DNA from: Pterois miles
Taxonomy: Eukaryota > Chordata > Actinopteri > Perciformes > Scorpaenidae
Direction of reading: 5' to 3'
Assembly: GCA_947000775.1 (NCBI GenBank)
Contig: CAMQGK010000110.1
Coordinates: 25,532,501-25,596,500 of the forward strand
DNA length: 64,000 nt
In this document: piece after piece, positions 1 to 12,632 of the stretch
How positions within the stretch are numbered: the first letter of the stretch is position 1
How the letters are laid out: each line of letters begins with the position of its first letter
Translations under genes and position numbers: made by a program
The notes under the pieces: model-generated
Told to the model about the DNA's origin: nothing
What the model saw: only the letters and a program-made list of their open reading frames with translations
Databases searched by the model: none

Positions 1-3000
1 TTGGCCAGAACCAAAAAGCCCACACAAGTTTAGCTGATTTTCTGTTTTTGATGGGGTTTTTTTTGTTTTGATCACACCAATTATACAGTGCATATGTAGA
101 TTTTTCTGGACTCTGAGTCAATGTCATCAATAATGATTAAGTCCAATGTCAGCGAAGGGTGATTTTAGTTTTTCCATGTTCATGTTTGAGTGAGCTGAAT
201 GAGATGTTAAATGATAAACAGGGAAAAAATGAAGCATTCCTGTATCCATTTGTAACTATTTGCAGGATCTGACGGGGTGTGGATTCACTAATGAGCTTGT
301 TCACATGCACATGAACATCCATCACTGTACATGAAAAAGTAAAAAAGATAACATGCACACTTACTGCAGTGAGATGCACAGAACTTCATAACTCTGAGTA
401 TGAACATGCTTATTTTCTGTGCTAAACAGTACAGTTTACATACATTTTTACATAAACTTTCCATTTACGCTGAGTGTTGATCAATTAAAGGCCTGACTAA
501 CTTTTAGTTATAGGTGGAAGCTGTAAATTGTGAAATTGTTTCAAAAGAGAATAATTTTAATAAATGCTGTACTGACTATTTTCAGGGTAAGTTGAACCGA
601 ATTGTAACCTGGTAGTCGAACAGCTCAACATGCACATATTAAAATTCATTCCTCGCCACCAGATTAGTATGTGTGATGATCAACTCAAGGTCACTTTACA
701 AGCTTTTTCTGAGTTTTCATTTTAGGACACTTTTCATTCACTGATGACGACTGTGACCTGTGAAATCGTTCAGTTTTGAGGCGCTCATGTTCAGTGTCCT
801 TGTCATGTTCCCTACAGCTACACATGTTGTCATAAAAGAAATGTTCAACATAATAATTCAACGTTTAGTGAAACTCATTATTTGCTTTCTTGCAGAGCGT
901 TAGATGAGAAGACTGATGCCACGCTCCTGTCTGTCTGTTATGAATTTACAGCCAGCAGATGGTTAGCTTAGCTTGGCACAAACACTGTAAACTGTTGCCT
1001 GGCTCTGTAAAGCATAGACGGCACCAAAGGTGGCCTTACGGGGCTTAAGCCCCAAATGTTTTCAGCAATCTTTCATTCTGTTCATCATTTTTTGTAACAA
1101 ACCTTGATCAATCGATGTGTTTTGCAAGGAAAGGTTGGAGTGAAGCACTGGTGGAGCAGAAATCACAACCTCTTCCTCCACAGTCTAGAGTACTCTTAGA
1201 AAGCAAGTCATGGACACGAAAAATTCACAGACCCCTTGTCCCTGATATTAATGTAGAAACCTCATGATTCTGAAGTGTTTAAAGCTATGATTGGTGATCT
1301 TCATCATCTTATATTTGTTGAATTTCTCATTACATCCCAACAGCACTCATTAAACCAAATGCTCTGACAAAAGAAAAATATCCATTAAAGTGTGCCTGCC
1401 TTCCTGCCTGTGAGCTCATTGAACATCACCAGAAGCTGCTAGCTTGACAGCTGTGAGTACGAACAACAGCCATATTTATTGTTTATGTTCATAATTATAA
1501 TTTTGGGGCAGTGGCTTTGGAGGGAGGCCCGAACGGACGGACTGTCGGTGTTGCAGACTTTACGACTTTCTTGCTCCACTTAGGGACTTTTTGAACTAGT
1601 GCAGCTAGCTACTTTCATTGGAAAAGAGTTGGCATTGGGCTGAGTTTTCCATTTTATTTTAAATATCTAATTTCTCAAGATTACCAACTGTAGCTTTCAG
1701 TTTCCCACCTGCCACTGTTCTTCCAACCTGCAGACCACCTGACTCCCTTGACCTTCCCTGGATCCCAAACAATATACTGTGTATGACATAGCTTTCATTG
1801 ACATTGCAATATTTAGCAATCAAAGTATGACCTCACACTCAGGGCCAATCCCCAGGTCTCCACTGACCCTTGAACTGCCCTGGTTCAACAAAATCCACCC
1901 ACTGGCACCTCTAAAGCTCATAACCCACATTATATCTGGTTTGTTTTATCTGTACAAAAAACAAAAAAGTAAAAACAACAATTTGTGGTATTATGAAGGT
2001 GTAAGGTGCCTGACTATTTCTTGGCCAGAGAGGTTGTTTGTTCTTACTATTGCAGACTTTATGCCAAGCTAAGCCAACTGTCCCTTGGTTGTAGCTTAAC
2101 AGACAGACATGAGAGTGGCATCAAACATCTCATCTAAGTCTCTGCAAGAACGCAAATAATCATATTTTTCAAGATGCCCTTTATGATGTTGAAAGCTTTG
2201 GGTGCTGACTTCTTGTGATGTTCCAAGCATCAGCTGTCTATCAAACCAAAACCAGTCACAGCATCAACTGGGAAATGAGCAGAGTTTTTGTCCACAAGTT
2301 TTTACCACACTTGGTATTGTGGTAACGACTGAGCCGGTTCCATTCACCGATGGAGACAGTGAGATGTGTTTGGAAGCAATAAAAAACCTAGGAAGTGAAT
2401 CATGAATTATGTTATTCAACTATTTAGAAACATGGATACAGCCATCAACATATGCAAAATAACATCTTGGAAAATGTTTCATTTCAAAAACTAAACAATA
2501 ATGAAACTTTGAGGTCAAAATTTGACCTTGGGCTGTCATTATTTATCAACGATAACTTTGAAAATTATATAGACTCATTAGTAACAAAACATATAATTTG
2601 ATATTTTACTGATATCAATTCATAATATAGCCAATTTGGTAATCACTGGTGAGCTTTTCCAGAGCACATGGCATAACACCTGAGCTTTTGTCAGCATGCT
2701 AATTACACTTATTGTTAGACTAATGAAGCTGGAGTAAATACCTGAAAATAAATGGCACTATTGCTGCCATCATTTCCAGCCAGCCTTATTTTGTAGGTGG
2801 AGAGTTTCACACAGAATTGTTTGATTTTCCTCAACTTTGAGGAAAATTGGTATCTGACTCAGGGATACTCTCCTCTGACTTGACCCAGTTACTTGGAGAG
2901 CACATCAAAGGCAGGGACGTAATTGTAATTGTCTCATTGCAGAGGCTAAATCTGGGATTGATCAGCGTACAGTGAGGACCTGATTCAGCTGGCAGATCCT

Positions 3001-4527
3001 GTGTAAAAACAGGTAGGACACCGGCTCTACTGTCAGAAGCCAGAGCCCAAACGCTGCTGCATAATTAAAAGATGGGATGGGGAGAAATAAGTCTTGAAAT
3101 GCAGAACGTGGCATCATTAAGAAAATGAGAGAAGCAGAAGGGGAGGGAGCGGGAGGCTACAGTACATCGGTAATTGAGCGGTTAGAGGGAGGGGAATTGG
3201 CTGTGATTCATGTGGGAGGAAATGACACACAAAGGGAACACAAGCAGATATGTGATATTACAGTAATGAAACAGAGAAGAAAAGAAATGAGGAAACAAAA
3301 ACACAGAAGCATATATAAAAAATGTGTTTGATATACATCCCAACACTGCAGGAGTCTTTGTATAAATTTACCATGTATGAACCACAAAGTCTTTATTACA
3401 CATTCCCACAACACACTCCCGATATAGCCTCAGCACGTGCGCTTTCACATCACTTATTCATGCAGGAGAGAGAGGCAGCTTGTTGATTCATCCTTAGACG
3501 TGACACTATTGTGGAAGCAGCAATGCTCTCTGACAGAAATACCCCTCTAAAAAAAAATCCTATCTGTGCCTATTTCTTGGCTTTTAACTGACTCACTGTC
3601 ACTTCTGTGTGGCTTTAATTAAAACCAAGCAATTAGAAAATTGAAAAGCAGATGAATAAAGTGGGTGAGCTGGGAAGGGAGACGGCGCACTGGGGGGCTA
3701 TGATAATTAAGATCAGGCACACCACAAAATGCCTCAACACATGCACCTCGTGCGACTCTCGGTTCCCTCTCCTCCTCCGAGTCCCACTCTCCCCGCTCAA
3801 TCACAAAGCTAATATCGTCTCTTTCTCCATAAAACCCTTTCTTATTCCAGCTCTTTTATTTTGTCTATTTATTTAGCTTAAAATCCCCCCAGAGCGGCGG
3901 TGTGCTCCAATTCTCCAAACCAGCCAGCCTGCATAAACCGAGAGGACTCAAGCAGCCCAAGGCCACATCACCACCTGCATGGATTAGAGGCTCGCTAATC
4001 CTCTCGTATTTGACCTCAAGTCAGACAGAATATGCAGAAAAATTACTGAAAGTCAGCATGGCATGTTTCTCCATAACAATACATCTGGGTTAAATGTTTG
4101 CTTTTTTGGTAGGTGGAGGAGGGAGGGGCTGGTTAGCGCAGTGTTACTTTTCATGAATCACATTTCCCTGTTGCTGAAGTTACAGTGGAGAATGCTGGCT
4201 ATTATGTGCAATATAGTGCCTGTGTTTTTTTAAAAATCAAATCTACTTTGTCGTAACTTTTTTTAGCCGTAACTGTGTACTCACAAAGTCATTGTTGAGC
4301 TCTGCATGGGAACACAGGGACACTGCCACAAAGAAGACCTACAGGGCAGGAAACAAACAGTCAGACCATCAAATCCAGTTGTTAGCAAGCCAACAAGAGC
4401 AGTTTATTTAGAGGGAAAACTGAAGATACCTTGGATGTCTGCTGGAAGTGTTTCAGAGGCAAAGCATCTTTAAGAAGTCAGTTCTTCAGAAATCAGATGT
4501 TTAGAGATGTTTTATGTTCAAAGAAAA
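1..4527. other. Non-coding flank, mostly unique sequence
   Basis: No exon with conserved protein content was seen. Two fragments at about 940-1010 and 1885-2085 resemble a dispersed fish repeat with a GGTTAGCTTAGCTTGGC motif. The stretch 2880-4000 is non-repetitive by eye and has several TAATTA/AATTAG-type AT cores around 3615-3720; it could hold a conserved non-coding element, but I have no alignment. Confidence 0.5.
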
Positions 4528-5155
4528 CACTGTAAGAAGTGGATGTAGTCATTGTGACGTCACCCATTGGTTTCTGGACTGCCATTTTGAAACCTTAAGT
4601 TTGGTATTTTGGCTGTCGCCATCTTGGTTTTTACACCCAGAGAGACATGAGAGGGTGGAGCTAGATACGACTGAACACTGAATAAGATATTTCTATGCAA
4701 CTAAAAAGATTACGATTGACTTTCATACTTTCATGAAGTGAAAACACACTGTGAAAGGGTTAAAGTTGTAAGACAAAAACAAGGACAACTATCAGACTGG
4801 GCAACGCCGTTGTAGCAACCTGTCAATCACAAGGTAGCCACGCTGTAAAGGATACCCTGATTTATGGTCTATTTGACTCTAAATGGGACAAAAATTTACT
4901 AAATGAACATCATGCTTTATTAAAGAAGACTGGAAACTAGTGATTGAGTCCATAAACTCATGTTCACAGTGTTTACTGAGGTCATAAATCAAGTGAGAAG
5001 TATACTCATTTTCTCATAGACTTCTATACAATCAGACTTCTTTTTGCAACCACAGGAGTCGCCCCTGCTGGATATTGTCAAGAATATGAGTTTAAGGCAC
5101 TTCTACATTGGCTTCACTTCTCAAACCCAGAGGCATCTCACTGGACATGAGCTTT
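4528..5155 (+). repeat. Dispersed repeat with GACGTCACCCATTGG start, copy 1 (near complete)
   Basis: This is the longest uninterrupted copy of a family found at least six times here (others near 15.9, 25.6, 31.1, 39.6 and 40.7 kb). Landmarks in order are GACGTCACCCATTGGTTT, a GCCATCTTG box, GAGAGGGTGGAGCTA, CCTGTCAATCACAAGGTAGC, ACTAAATGAACATCATGCT and GGCTTCACTTCTCA. It has no coding capacity, and its class cannot be decided from this window. Confidence 0.8.
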
Positions 5156-7369
5156 CTGCAGCCGGCCGTCGGTCTTGTGAGACTTTGAAGCTAAAAGCTA
5201 AAAGCTGTGACTCTAATAGGTTTTAATGAAAGAAAGTAAACATTTAAATTCCCAGTATGTGTTCAGTTTATCCACATAGCACCTGTTTGGAAATTTGCTG
5301 CAACATTTTCAGATACTTGGCGGAGCCACTGGTGAGGTGTCTTTAAACAGTCTGCTGATAAAATCATACTTAATCAATACTTAATTTAGAAGGCAGTATA
5401 CATACTAATTGGGTATGTTAGTATGCAGTAATTTAGTGTGTGGTTTTGAACACAGCCGCAATGTAGTCTACTGGAGAGGAGTTAAGTTAAGTTAAGTTAA
5501 GTTAAGTGGACTTGCATTGAAGCTCACCTCCGAATCGGCACCTTGCTGTGTACACGCTAGTAAGAAATAGCCTCCCAACATTTTTTTGTTGTTGTTTTTT
5601 TGTGTTTTACAAGTATATTAGATACATGATCAGTGGTACTTTGTGGCACTAACACTTTACAATACATTACACAAAATTTTGAGTTGTAGAAAAAGTGACC
5701 TGACCTGATAATTGACCAATCATTAATGAATAGTCTCTGAATTAACCGGGACTTTATATTAGATAATGATGAGTTATGGGAGAGCAGGAGATCATTAATG
5801 AATCATTATGCAATGATTAGTTTATAAATTGAATTTTATGCTTCAGAGACCTGAGCTGGTCCAGACAAAAAACAGACCTAGTGAGTAAAGATAGCCAAGT
5901 GGAGCAAAGAGTCAAGCGTCAAGGGTCTGGTAGACGTTGGGGGTGAATGCACCAGAAATGTTGTCAATAATCCTCATTGCACCGGAACGCTGTGCAACAA
6001 CGACAGCAAGTATGGTAGGTGAAGGTTGAACCAAGAGGTGGATCACAGACAGTTTTTGTTACAATTATGCCTTAGCATCACTTTCCCTTCCAAATAACTT
6101 TGGCTGACCATCGTTTAAAAGCTGTTTGATTATCTCATTTTCATCTTGCCCAGTCAGACTTCTTTTTAGTAATGTCCTCAGATCGTAGCCATTTAACTTG
6201 GTAAGGACAGTGTTATAAATGATGGCCAAAACTATAAAAATCAGGCCCAAGCTGTAGGAAAAGTTAATTCCCCTTTAAGACTGCAGCACTTCTCTGTTTC
6301 TTCCATCGAGCTCACATCCCCACTGAAAAGTCTCTTTTGTCCTGATCAATGCCCACAATTAACACACACAATCAATTGAGGAGGCCAGAGGAACACAGAC
6401 GTCGTCCTTTGAGGGTGAAGCAGCCGTGGAGCCCATCACTCCTGGAGGGGTCCACGCTCCAGTCAAGAGGTTAATGACACACACAGCACTTTCTCTCCCC
6501 TTCACAATTAATCACCCCTGTGGCGGATCTGACAGAAGGAAAACTCCTCGACACAGCAGCATTTTATTCTGTCCTCTTCAGGGCAGCTGGTGAGACGTGT
6601 CTTTGTGTGTTCTGCACTGAATGTATGATATACAAACGTTCAAAATACTAACTATGTATGTAAATCTATCATAGAACTGGCAACTTCAACAAGTTATACT
6701 ATATCTAATAGTGATTATTTTAGAGTTAAAGCAGCCCAATCTGCAGGAGGCAAGTACTTAATATGTATTCTTCATTCCACTTTTTATACAGAGTCACATT
6801 TGACAGTGATTTTGGCTGCAACTTACACTTACAGTAATTAATCCAAAGGTCTAGAAGAACCACTTACTGTCAAAACCTTTCATGAGATCAAAGTGTGTAT
6901 CTGTTGGGCTTCGGGTCTGATAATCCTGCTCAAAGAGGCCAAAACAGAAATGATGATATAACCCACTGATGACACATCTTCAAAAGAATCCAATAACCTC
7001 TGTAATCTATCGGAGGTAAGAGAGACTTAAAAACAAAATGTTTGGGGAAACCACAACTCTGCTTCCATTTGGCTAGAAATACTAACTTAAGGCATCGCTA
7101 AAGCTGAATAAGTGATTGCAACTTTGTCGTTGAGGTGAAATTTGATCATCATCATTTTGACCCTAAAAAGAGCTAGACTGTAAACTGTACTGTACCTGGA
7201 AAGTAAAGGGAGGCGTGTTGTAGAAAGGTTTTAAATTACAGAATGCAAATATGTAGTGTAAGTATTTAGTGTATACTGTACAGGGTATCAATAAAACACT
7301 TTATACTGAGGTAAATATGTAGGTACGTCTGTAGGAGAGGCACCAGGCTTTCAACTAACTCCAGTAAAA
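5156..7369. other. Non-coding stretch without recognised genes
   Basis: It contains a short TTAAG tandem repeat (5484-5506). The part 6340-6600 is non-repetitive by eye. No exon was recognised. Confidence 0.5.
5484..5506. repeat. Short (TTAAG)n tandem repeat
   Basis: About four and a half copies of a TTAAG pentamer. Confidence 0.85.
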
Positions 7370-7850
7370 ACACATCTGTGTGTTTATTAGACAGTCAGAG
7401 CAACTGATGTAGTATAAAGAGCAGGAAAGTCCATCCAGTGCAGGTATGGTGGCCTTGAGCGCCAATTACCAAAGACATTTGACAAAACACATTTGGCAAA
7501 ATACGACAGTTGATAAAATACAACATTTCACAAAACACAACTGTTTGTGTCCCATGTGAAACCAAGTCAACATTTTTTTACATAATACGTACTTATCTAA
7601 CGCCAGTAGCATAACAAACATATTTAACCCAGACAATGATCATTTCCTATGTCTAACCACGTAGTTTTATTGCATAAGTAAACCTAAGTTTAAAGTTTAT
7701 TTTGAAAAGACACTATATGTATGTAATGGAAAGTCCCTGACATGTCCAAAACTAGCACTAGATCGGTACCTAGAGCATCCTAGTATCATTGAAGCATAAG
7801 GCCACTCACCAAGCTGCAGTATTTGACAGTATTTGGGGGTGAGAATAAGT
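7370..7850 (+). repeat. Dispersed repeat related to 48.4-49.5 kb, single-unit copy
   Basis: Shared landmarks with 48420-49540, in the same order, are GTCAGAGCAACTGA, AGTATAAAGAG, GTGAAACCAAGTCAAC, GTTTATTTTGAAAAGA, GACATGTCCAAAACT and CAGTATTTGA. Here the TTTATTTTGAAAAGA unit occurs once, whereas the second copy has it tandemly amplified. The GCAACTGA at 7400-7407 is uninterrupted here but split by an insertion in the other copy. Confidence 0.75.
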
Positions 7851-8010
7851 TGGTTCGGTTCCACTCTCATGTTTAAGCTAAATAAGATCTGCAGCCAGGA
7901 GACTGTTTAGCTTAGCTTGGCATAAAGACTAGAAACGGGGAAGCACCCAGTCCAAAGCTCTGTCCAAAGGTAATAAAATCCACCTCTAAAACTCATCTCA
8001 AAACATTAAC
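7851..8010 (+). repeat. Dispersed repeat fragment with GTTTAGCTTAGCTTGGC motif
   Basis: The segment around CAGCCAGGAGACTGTTTAGC, followed by a CATAAAGACTAGAAAC-like stretch and CCAAAGGTAATAAAATCCACC, resembles the fragments at 940-1010 and 1885-2085. The family is common in fish; its class is not determined. Confidence 0.6.
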
Positions 8011-8262
8011 ACAAAGAATAAAAGCTATAAAGGCACGACCACATATGTGCAAATACAGGGCAATATTCACCAAAGTTGATCTCCACACGAATACGAAGAT
8101 GTGAATTTGCTTCGCAACTGCAATAACATGTTTTTTCACCCTAACAATCGCATAGAGTGAACGGGAGGTGAATGTTAATTTCGCAAGTGCGACCGTGCCT
8201 TCAATATCTATTCTACAGAAGGTAACGTGTCAAACTACCTCTTAGTCAGAAGCAGTCACCCA

Positions 8263-8625
8263 GGCTGCACGGTGGTGCAGTGGTTAGCGCTGTTGCCGCA
8301 CAGCAAAAGGGTCACAGGTTCAAATCCGGCTTGGGGCTCTTCTGTTTGCGTGTTCTCCTTGTGTTAGCATGGGTTTTCTCCGGGTTCTCCTGCTTCCTCT
8401 CACAGTCCAAAGACATGCTGTTTAGGTTAATTGATGACTCTAAATTGCTCGTAGATGTGGATGTGAGTGTGAATGGTTGTCTGTCTATATGTTGTCTGTC
8501 TCTATGTGCCCTGCGATGGACTGGCGACCTGTCCAGGGTGAACCCCACCTTCGCCCTATGCCAGCTGGGATCGGCTCCAGCCCCCCCGTGACCCCTAACG
8601 GGATAAGCGGTTGACGATGGATGGA
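8263..8625 (+). mobile_element. tRNA-derived SINE, family with CACGGTGGTGCAGTGGTTAG head
   Basis: The head resembles a tRNA promoter, with an A-box-like GTGCAGTGGTTAGCGCTG and a B-box-like GGTTCAAATCC at 8317-8327. The body has the conserved GACTGGCGACCTGTCCAGGG and GCTGGGATCGGCTCCAGCC blocks, and it ends in a GATGGATGG tail. A second, more decayed copy lies at 57353. It is not a functional tRNA gene. Confidence 0.85.
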
Positions 8626-9583
8626 AGAACCAGTTACCCGTCAACCAGCGGAGACTCCAGGAAGTTAGTGGTGCCTCAGAACTTTGTATTTCCCCAGTAA
8701 TTGGTGCCAAAGAAAATTCCTAGAACATTATGAAATTGTGCACCGATAAAAGAAACTGATACAGAAATGTCATAACTAATGATTTGCATCTGCATTAAGA
8801 CAGATTTTGTTGCAAGACGTCATCATATAAATCCATCTTGAGAAACTCTGGGGAGGTACAAAGCATCGACATACAGCTGCTTTCCTTTAGCACCGAGCAA
8901 GAGAGGCAAAATTAGATTTTTTTTTTTCACAGTACATTTTGGGAGTTCATGTCCAGATATCTCCCAGTTTTTAATTTGAATAAAACTCTGTTCTGATCTT
9001 CTGACAAAGTGGCTCTCTGGCTCTCTTACCGCTGGGTACAAAGAGAATGAAATATGCTGATGTTGTAGTGATTTTGTCACTCACCTTGAGGCTAGCCAGT
9101 GACAGACCCTCACAAACCCACTTAATCCTTTCTGCCTTTCTAAGTATAGAGAAATAACACAGCTCCCCTGTGCTTCAGTGTAGTGCTGTTTGAAATGCAA
9201 TGAAGGGCATCAGTTGCAACTTATGGGCCCGATCACCGGGCCAGTAGTGCCTAATTATCATGTCATATTCTGAGCACATTTCAATACCACACTGGCAACA
9301 CTCCCAAAGCCAATACTTTGAGGCTGTGTACTGATTATGCACAACAATAGAGCAGAGTTTAATAATCAAAGAGGGGTTTGTTCCTTTATCTCATTGTCTT
9401 TAACAACATTGCGATTCATACTGTTTTGAGGATTACAGCAGAATACAACATCAACACTAATGAAGACAACAGAGATAACTAATCAAACACACCTCCTGTG
9501 TATCAGCTAATCCTAATGTACTAAATATTACTGTAAGAGAGGAAGTGCTGGGAGTGAACCTCAATTTTACTGTTATTAGCTCA
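8626..9583. other. Non-coding stretch, nothing recognised
   Basis: The sequence is unique-looking and AT-rich. Open frames here have no gene-like composition. Confidence 0.5.
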
Positions 9584-9949
9584 TTAAAGGTGCAGTGTGT
9601 AGGATCTGGAAGCATCTAGCAGGGAGGTTTCAGATTGCAACCAAGTGAGACCTTATTGAACATATACAAGTGCGTAGGAGAACTACAGTGGCCGACACAA
9701 AAGCGTGAAATCCAAATGGACGTATCTAAAGCCGATGTATGGTTTGTCCTTGCTGGGCTACTGTAGAAAATGGCAGCTGGCTCTGTCAAGAGGACTTGCT
9801 CCCTATGTAGATATAAACGGCTCAGTCTAAGGTAACGAAAACACAAATCTTACTTTCATGTGATTATACACTAAAGAAAACATACTTAGCAATATTATGT
9901 TTGATTTCTGCTGATAGATCCACCTAAATTTTACACACTGTTCCTTTAA
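9584..9949. mobile_element. TTAA-bounded miniature transposon, GGTGCAGTGTGTAGGAT ends
   Basis: It starts TTAAAGGTGCAGTGTGTAGG and ends TTTTACACACTGTTCCTTTAA, giving terminal inverted repeats of about 18 bp directly inside a TTAA on each side. TTAA duplications are typical of piggyBac-type transposition, so it is probably a non-autonomous piggyBac-like element. It has no coding capacity. Confidence 0.85.
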
Positions 9950-10414
9950 ATGTGCGTAATCAGTCAGTCAGTTACAAGCCTCATAAATGTGGGTCAGTAG
10001 GGGCCTGCTACACTGCTACTTGTAAAGTGAAAGTGAAACTTAAAAGCAAACACAGCATAAAAATTTAATGAAACTTTTTGAACACAAACAAAACAGCCTG
10101 TTTGGGTTTAGACAACGAACTACAACTCCTTTACTCTTAGTTATGTTTCGGAAAAAGATCGTGTTTTAGCTTCGCCCAACCTCCATCCTATATGGAGTTT
10201 CATGCTGTCTATGCTACTGTGCTGTTTTTGCTCCTGCCATAATTGCTACGGTCACTAGAGGTCACTGTTGTCTTCTTTTATTCTTTCTGTTGGTGTTAGC
10301 TCATGTGAATCAATGATAAAACCAGCTAGTGGGTGTAGCAGGCCCCTACTGACCCACATCTATGAGGCTTATTATTTATGATACCCATGTAATGACCTGA
10401 TAACTGGTCTAAAG

Positions 10415-11470
10415 TCTGGTTCAGACTACATGATATAAGCCTGATTATTGCTGGACATGGCAATCGGTGTCAGCTCAGGAACAATAATAGGTGTTGTGTG
10501 CAACAATCGATCATTTTATCTTGTGCAGTGTGTCACAGTAGATGACAACTGACGCCGCGTCTAGTACGCCTCATGACCTCCCAACAGATAGCGTCTAGCG
10601 TGTTTGTTTTTTTTTTTTTTTTGCCTTCCATGTGTTCCGTCACGGCTGTTTGATGGGACGGGTGAGAGCGATCTGCTGCGTAGACACGGATGTCTGTAAA
10701 GAATGACGAAGCAAAACAGGAAGGATGTTGGTGATGTGAGGCAGTATTGTGAAATGGAAGATTTATGAAGCTATGGCAACAACACCCAGCCTTTTGGATT
10801 TTTTTTCTTGAGGGACTATCACAACAGAGCGAAAAAAGAAAAAAGATGGCATGAAGTAACAGGCACCTCAGCAATCTTCTGAGTAGGCTACTGCCATTAA
10901 GATCCTTCCTGATGACATAACGCACGTTGTGAAAAATGACCAGCGATGATCGGTTGGAGGTCGAAGTGTCAAGCCAAACTTGTCAAATACCGACACCACG
11001 AAGATCAGGAACTGGTCTTGGTTGACGCTAACTTCACTGACTTGCGACTCATGACTAGATTGACAATACTATTGACTAACATGACTAACGACTCACAGCT
11101 CTGACGATGCCGACAGGACACGTGATTAACGTGAGACTGACGTGACAAAATAAATCATAGTTTATTTTAGTTTCACAAGGGACATGAACACTGGTTTCCT
11201 GCCTGAAAGTCTGCATCTACCTCCCCTGCCACCCGCCCTTAGCAGAGTCTCTCGCTATTATTTCAACATTACACTACATCCGTGAATTTGTTTCCAGTGC
11301 CAAGACCAAACAAGTACAGCAAGTATTTGACAGGTTTGGAGTGAGAACGGGCTGGAAGTGTAGTCTGCCATGTCTCTGGGCCAAGTCACTGCAAGAATTT
11401 ATGACTCTTAATTGCTCAACCTGACATTGTGACTCGTAACCATCAAAAATATTGGGTAGTCTGAACTAGG
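10415..11470. mobile_element. Non-autonomous DNA element with CTGGTTCAGACTA ends
   Basis: The left end TCTGGTTCAGACTA and the right end TAGTCTGAACTAGG are inverted repeats matching at 12 of 14 positions, and the element is about 1.06 kb. No transposase-like frame is present. I could not define a target-site duplication. Confidence 0.65.
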
Positions 11471-12479
11471 CATAACAGGCTGACCTCTCCGTATGGCGAG
11501 GCCTTTCTGCTGCTGTTCCTGGATTACACTATCGTGAAAAGTTTTGCCACTCAACACAAAGGACCCCACAAATGAGTTCCCCCCTCACTTCCAAATGCGT
11601 CTCCCACTCAGTGGGAAGCCGCAGGGTGTCTGAGGTTGAGTTCAAGCTCGCCTCACTCCCTCACTCTGTGCTGTCGCCCCGCAGCTCAGGCATCACTCAG
11701 ATAAACACACTCCCACACAGACACACTGCGCCGCACATTACAATAATACTAGCACAAACACACACTTAAAAGCACATATTTTTTTACATGTGATACTCAT
11801 CGCCCTATTCTCTGTGAGACATATATATACGCCAGCGTACATGGGTGTATCAGTTCGCCTGTATGGCTTCCAAGTAGGTTTGTACCACCCACACAAGCAC
11901 CAGACCCCAGCTGTGTTTGTAGAAAACAAACCCTGCTGATGATCTCAGAGACTGTGGCCAAACGCCAGACTACTGTGTGCTAATGCTATATCTGAATTTA
12001 TACACACGATGTACAATTCTTCAAAGCATACAAGTGTTGTGGTTTGTATGGAAGAAATTAACATACCAGCAGGAAAGTGTAAACCAACAGATATCATACT
12101 GAGCTGTGGCTTTAGAACTACAGTTAATCCAAAGATTTGTATATGATGTGTATTTTGCTCAGATTAATGTCTTACAAATTGCATTGTTTGAGCACATTGT
12201 CCATCTCTACACCTACCAAATGAAGTTTGCCCAGAGCGCTGGTCTGTGGGACAGCTTTGTCATAATGGCCGCAGTCGGGCATGCAGGTCATGTGCATTTT
12301 TCTCACATTTTTGATTGCAGAAAAACTGATTGATTGAATGGGGCCCAAAGCAGTAAAAAAAAAACAAATATGTCCTCTGTGTAAGATTTTGTTTTTGTTT
12401 TTCTACACTACATCAGACACATGCATTTTCAGAGGGGTCACAGCGCAGGGTCAGTCGTCATATGGTGCCCCTGGAGGAG
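11471..12479. other. Non-coding stretch, nothing recognised
   Basis: There is no repeat with a second copy in the window that I could see, and no exon. Confidence 0.45.
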
Positions 12480-12632
12480 ATTTTTTTTTTTTTTTTTTGG
12501 GGTGGTTCGCTGCCTTGCACCACGGCAGTGGCCCAGAGGCAAATTGGCACTTCCCCGCAGTTTATACTTGGTCCCTACAAGGACTTGATTCTGCGACCCT
12601 CCCAAGCCAATTCCCCGTGGACTGAGCTACTG
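12480..12632 (-). mobile_element. SINE fragment, CAGTAGCTCAGTC head family
   Basis: On the minus strand it reads CAGTAGCTCAGTCCACGGGG, then GGCTTGGGAGGGTCGCAGAA, GGACCAAGTATAAACTG and GGAAGTGCCAATTTGCCTCT. This follows, segment by segment, the fuller copy at 51010-51340. It is truncated after CACTGCCG and ends in an oligo(A) that appears as T18 at 12481-12498 on the plus strand. Confidence 0.8.

Noticed and set aside
8317..8327. tRNA gene suggested by a B-box
   Set aside because: It is part of a SINE head; the sequence does not fold into a complete tRNA with acceptor stem.
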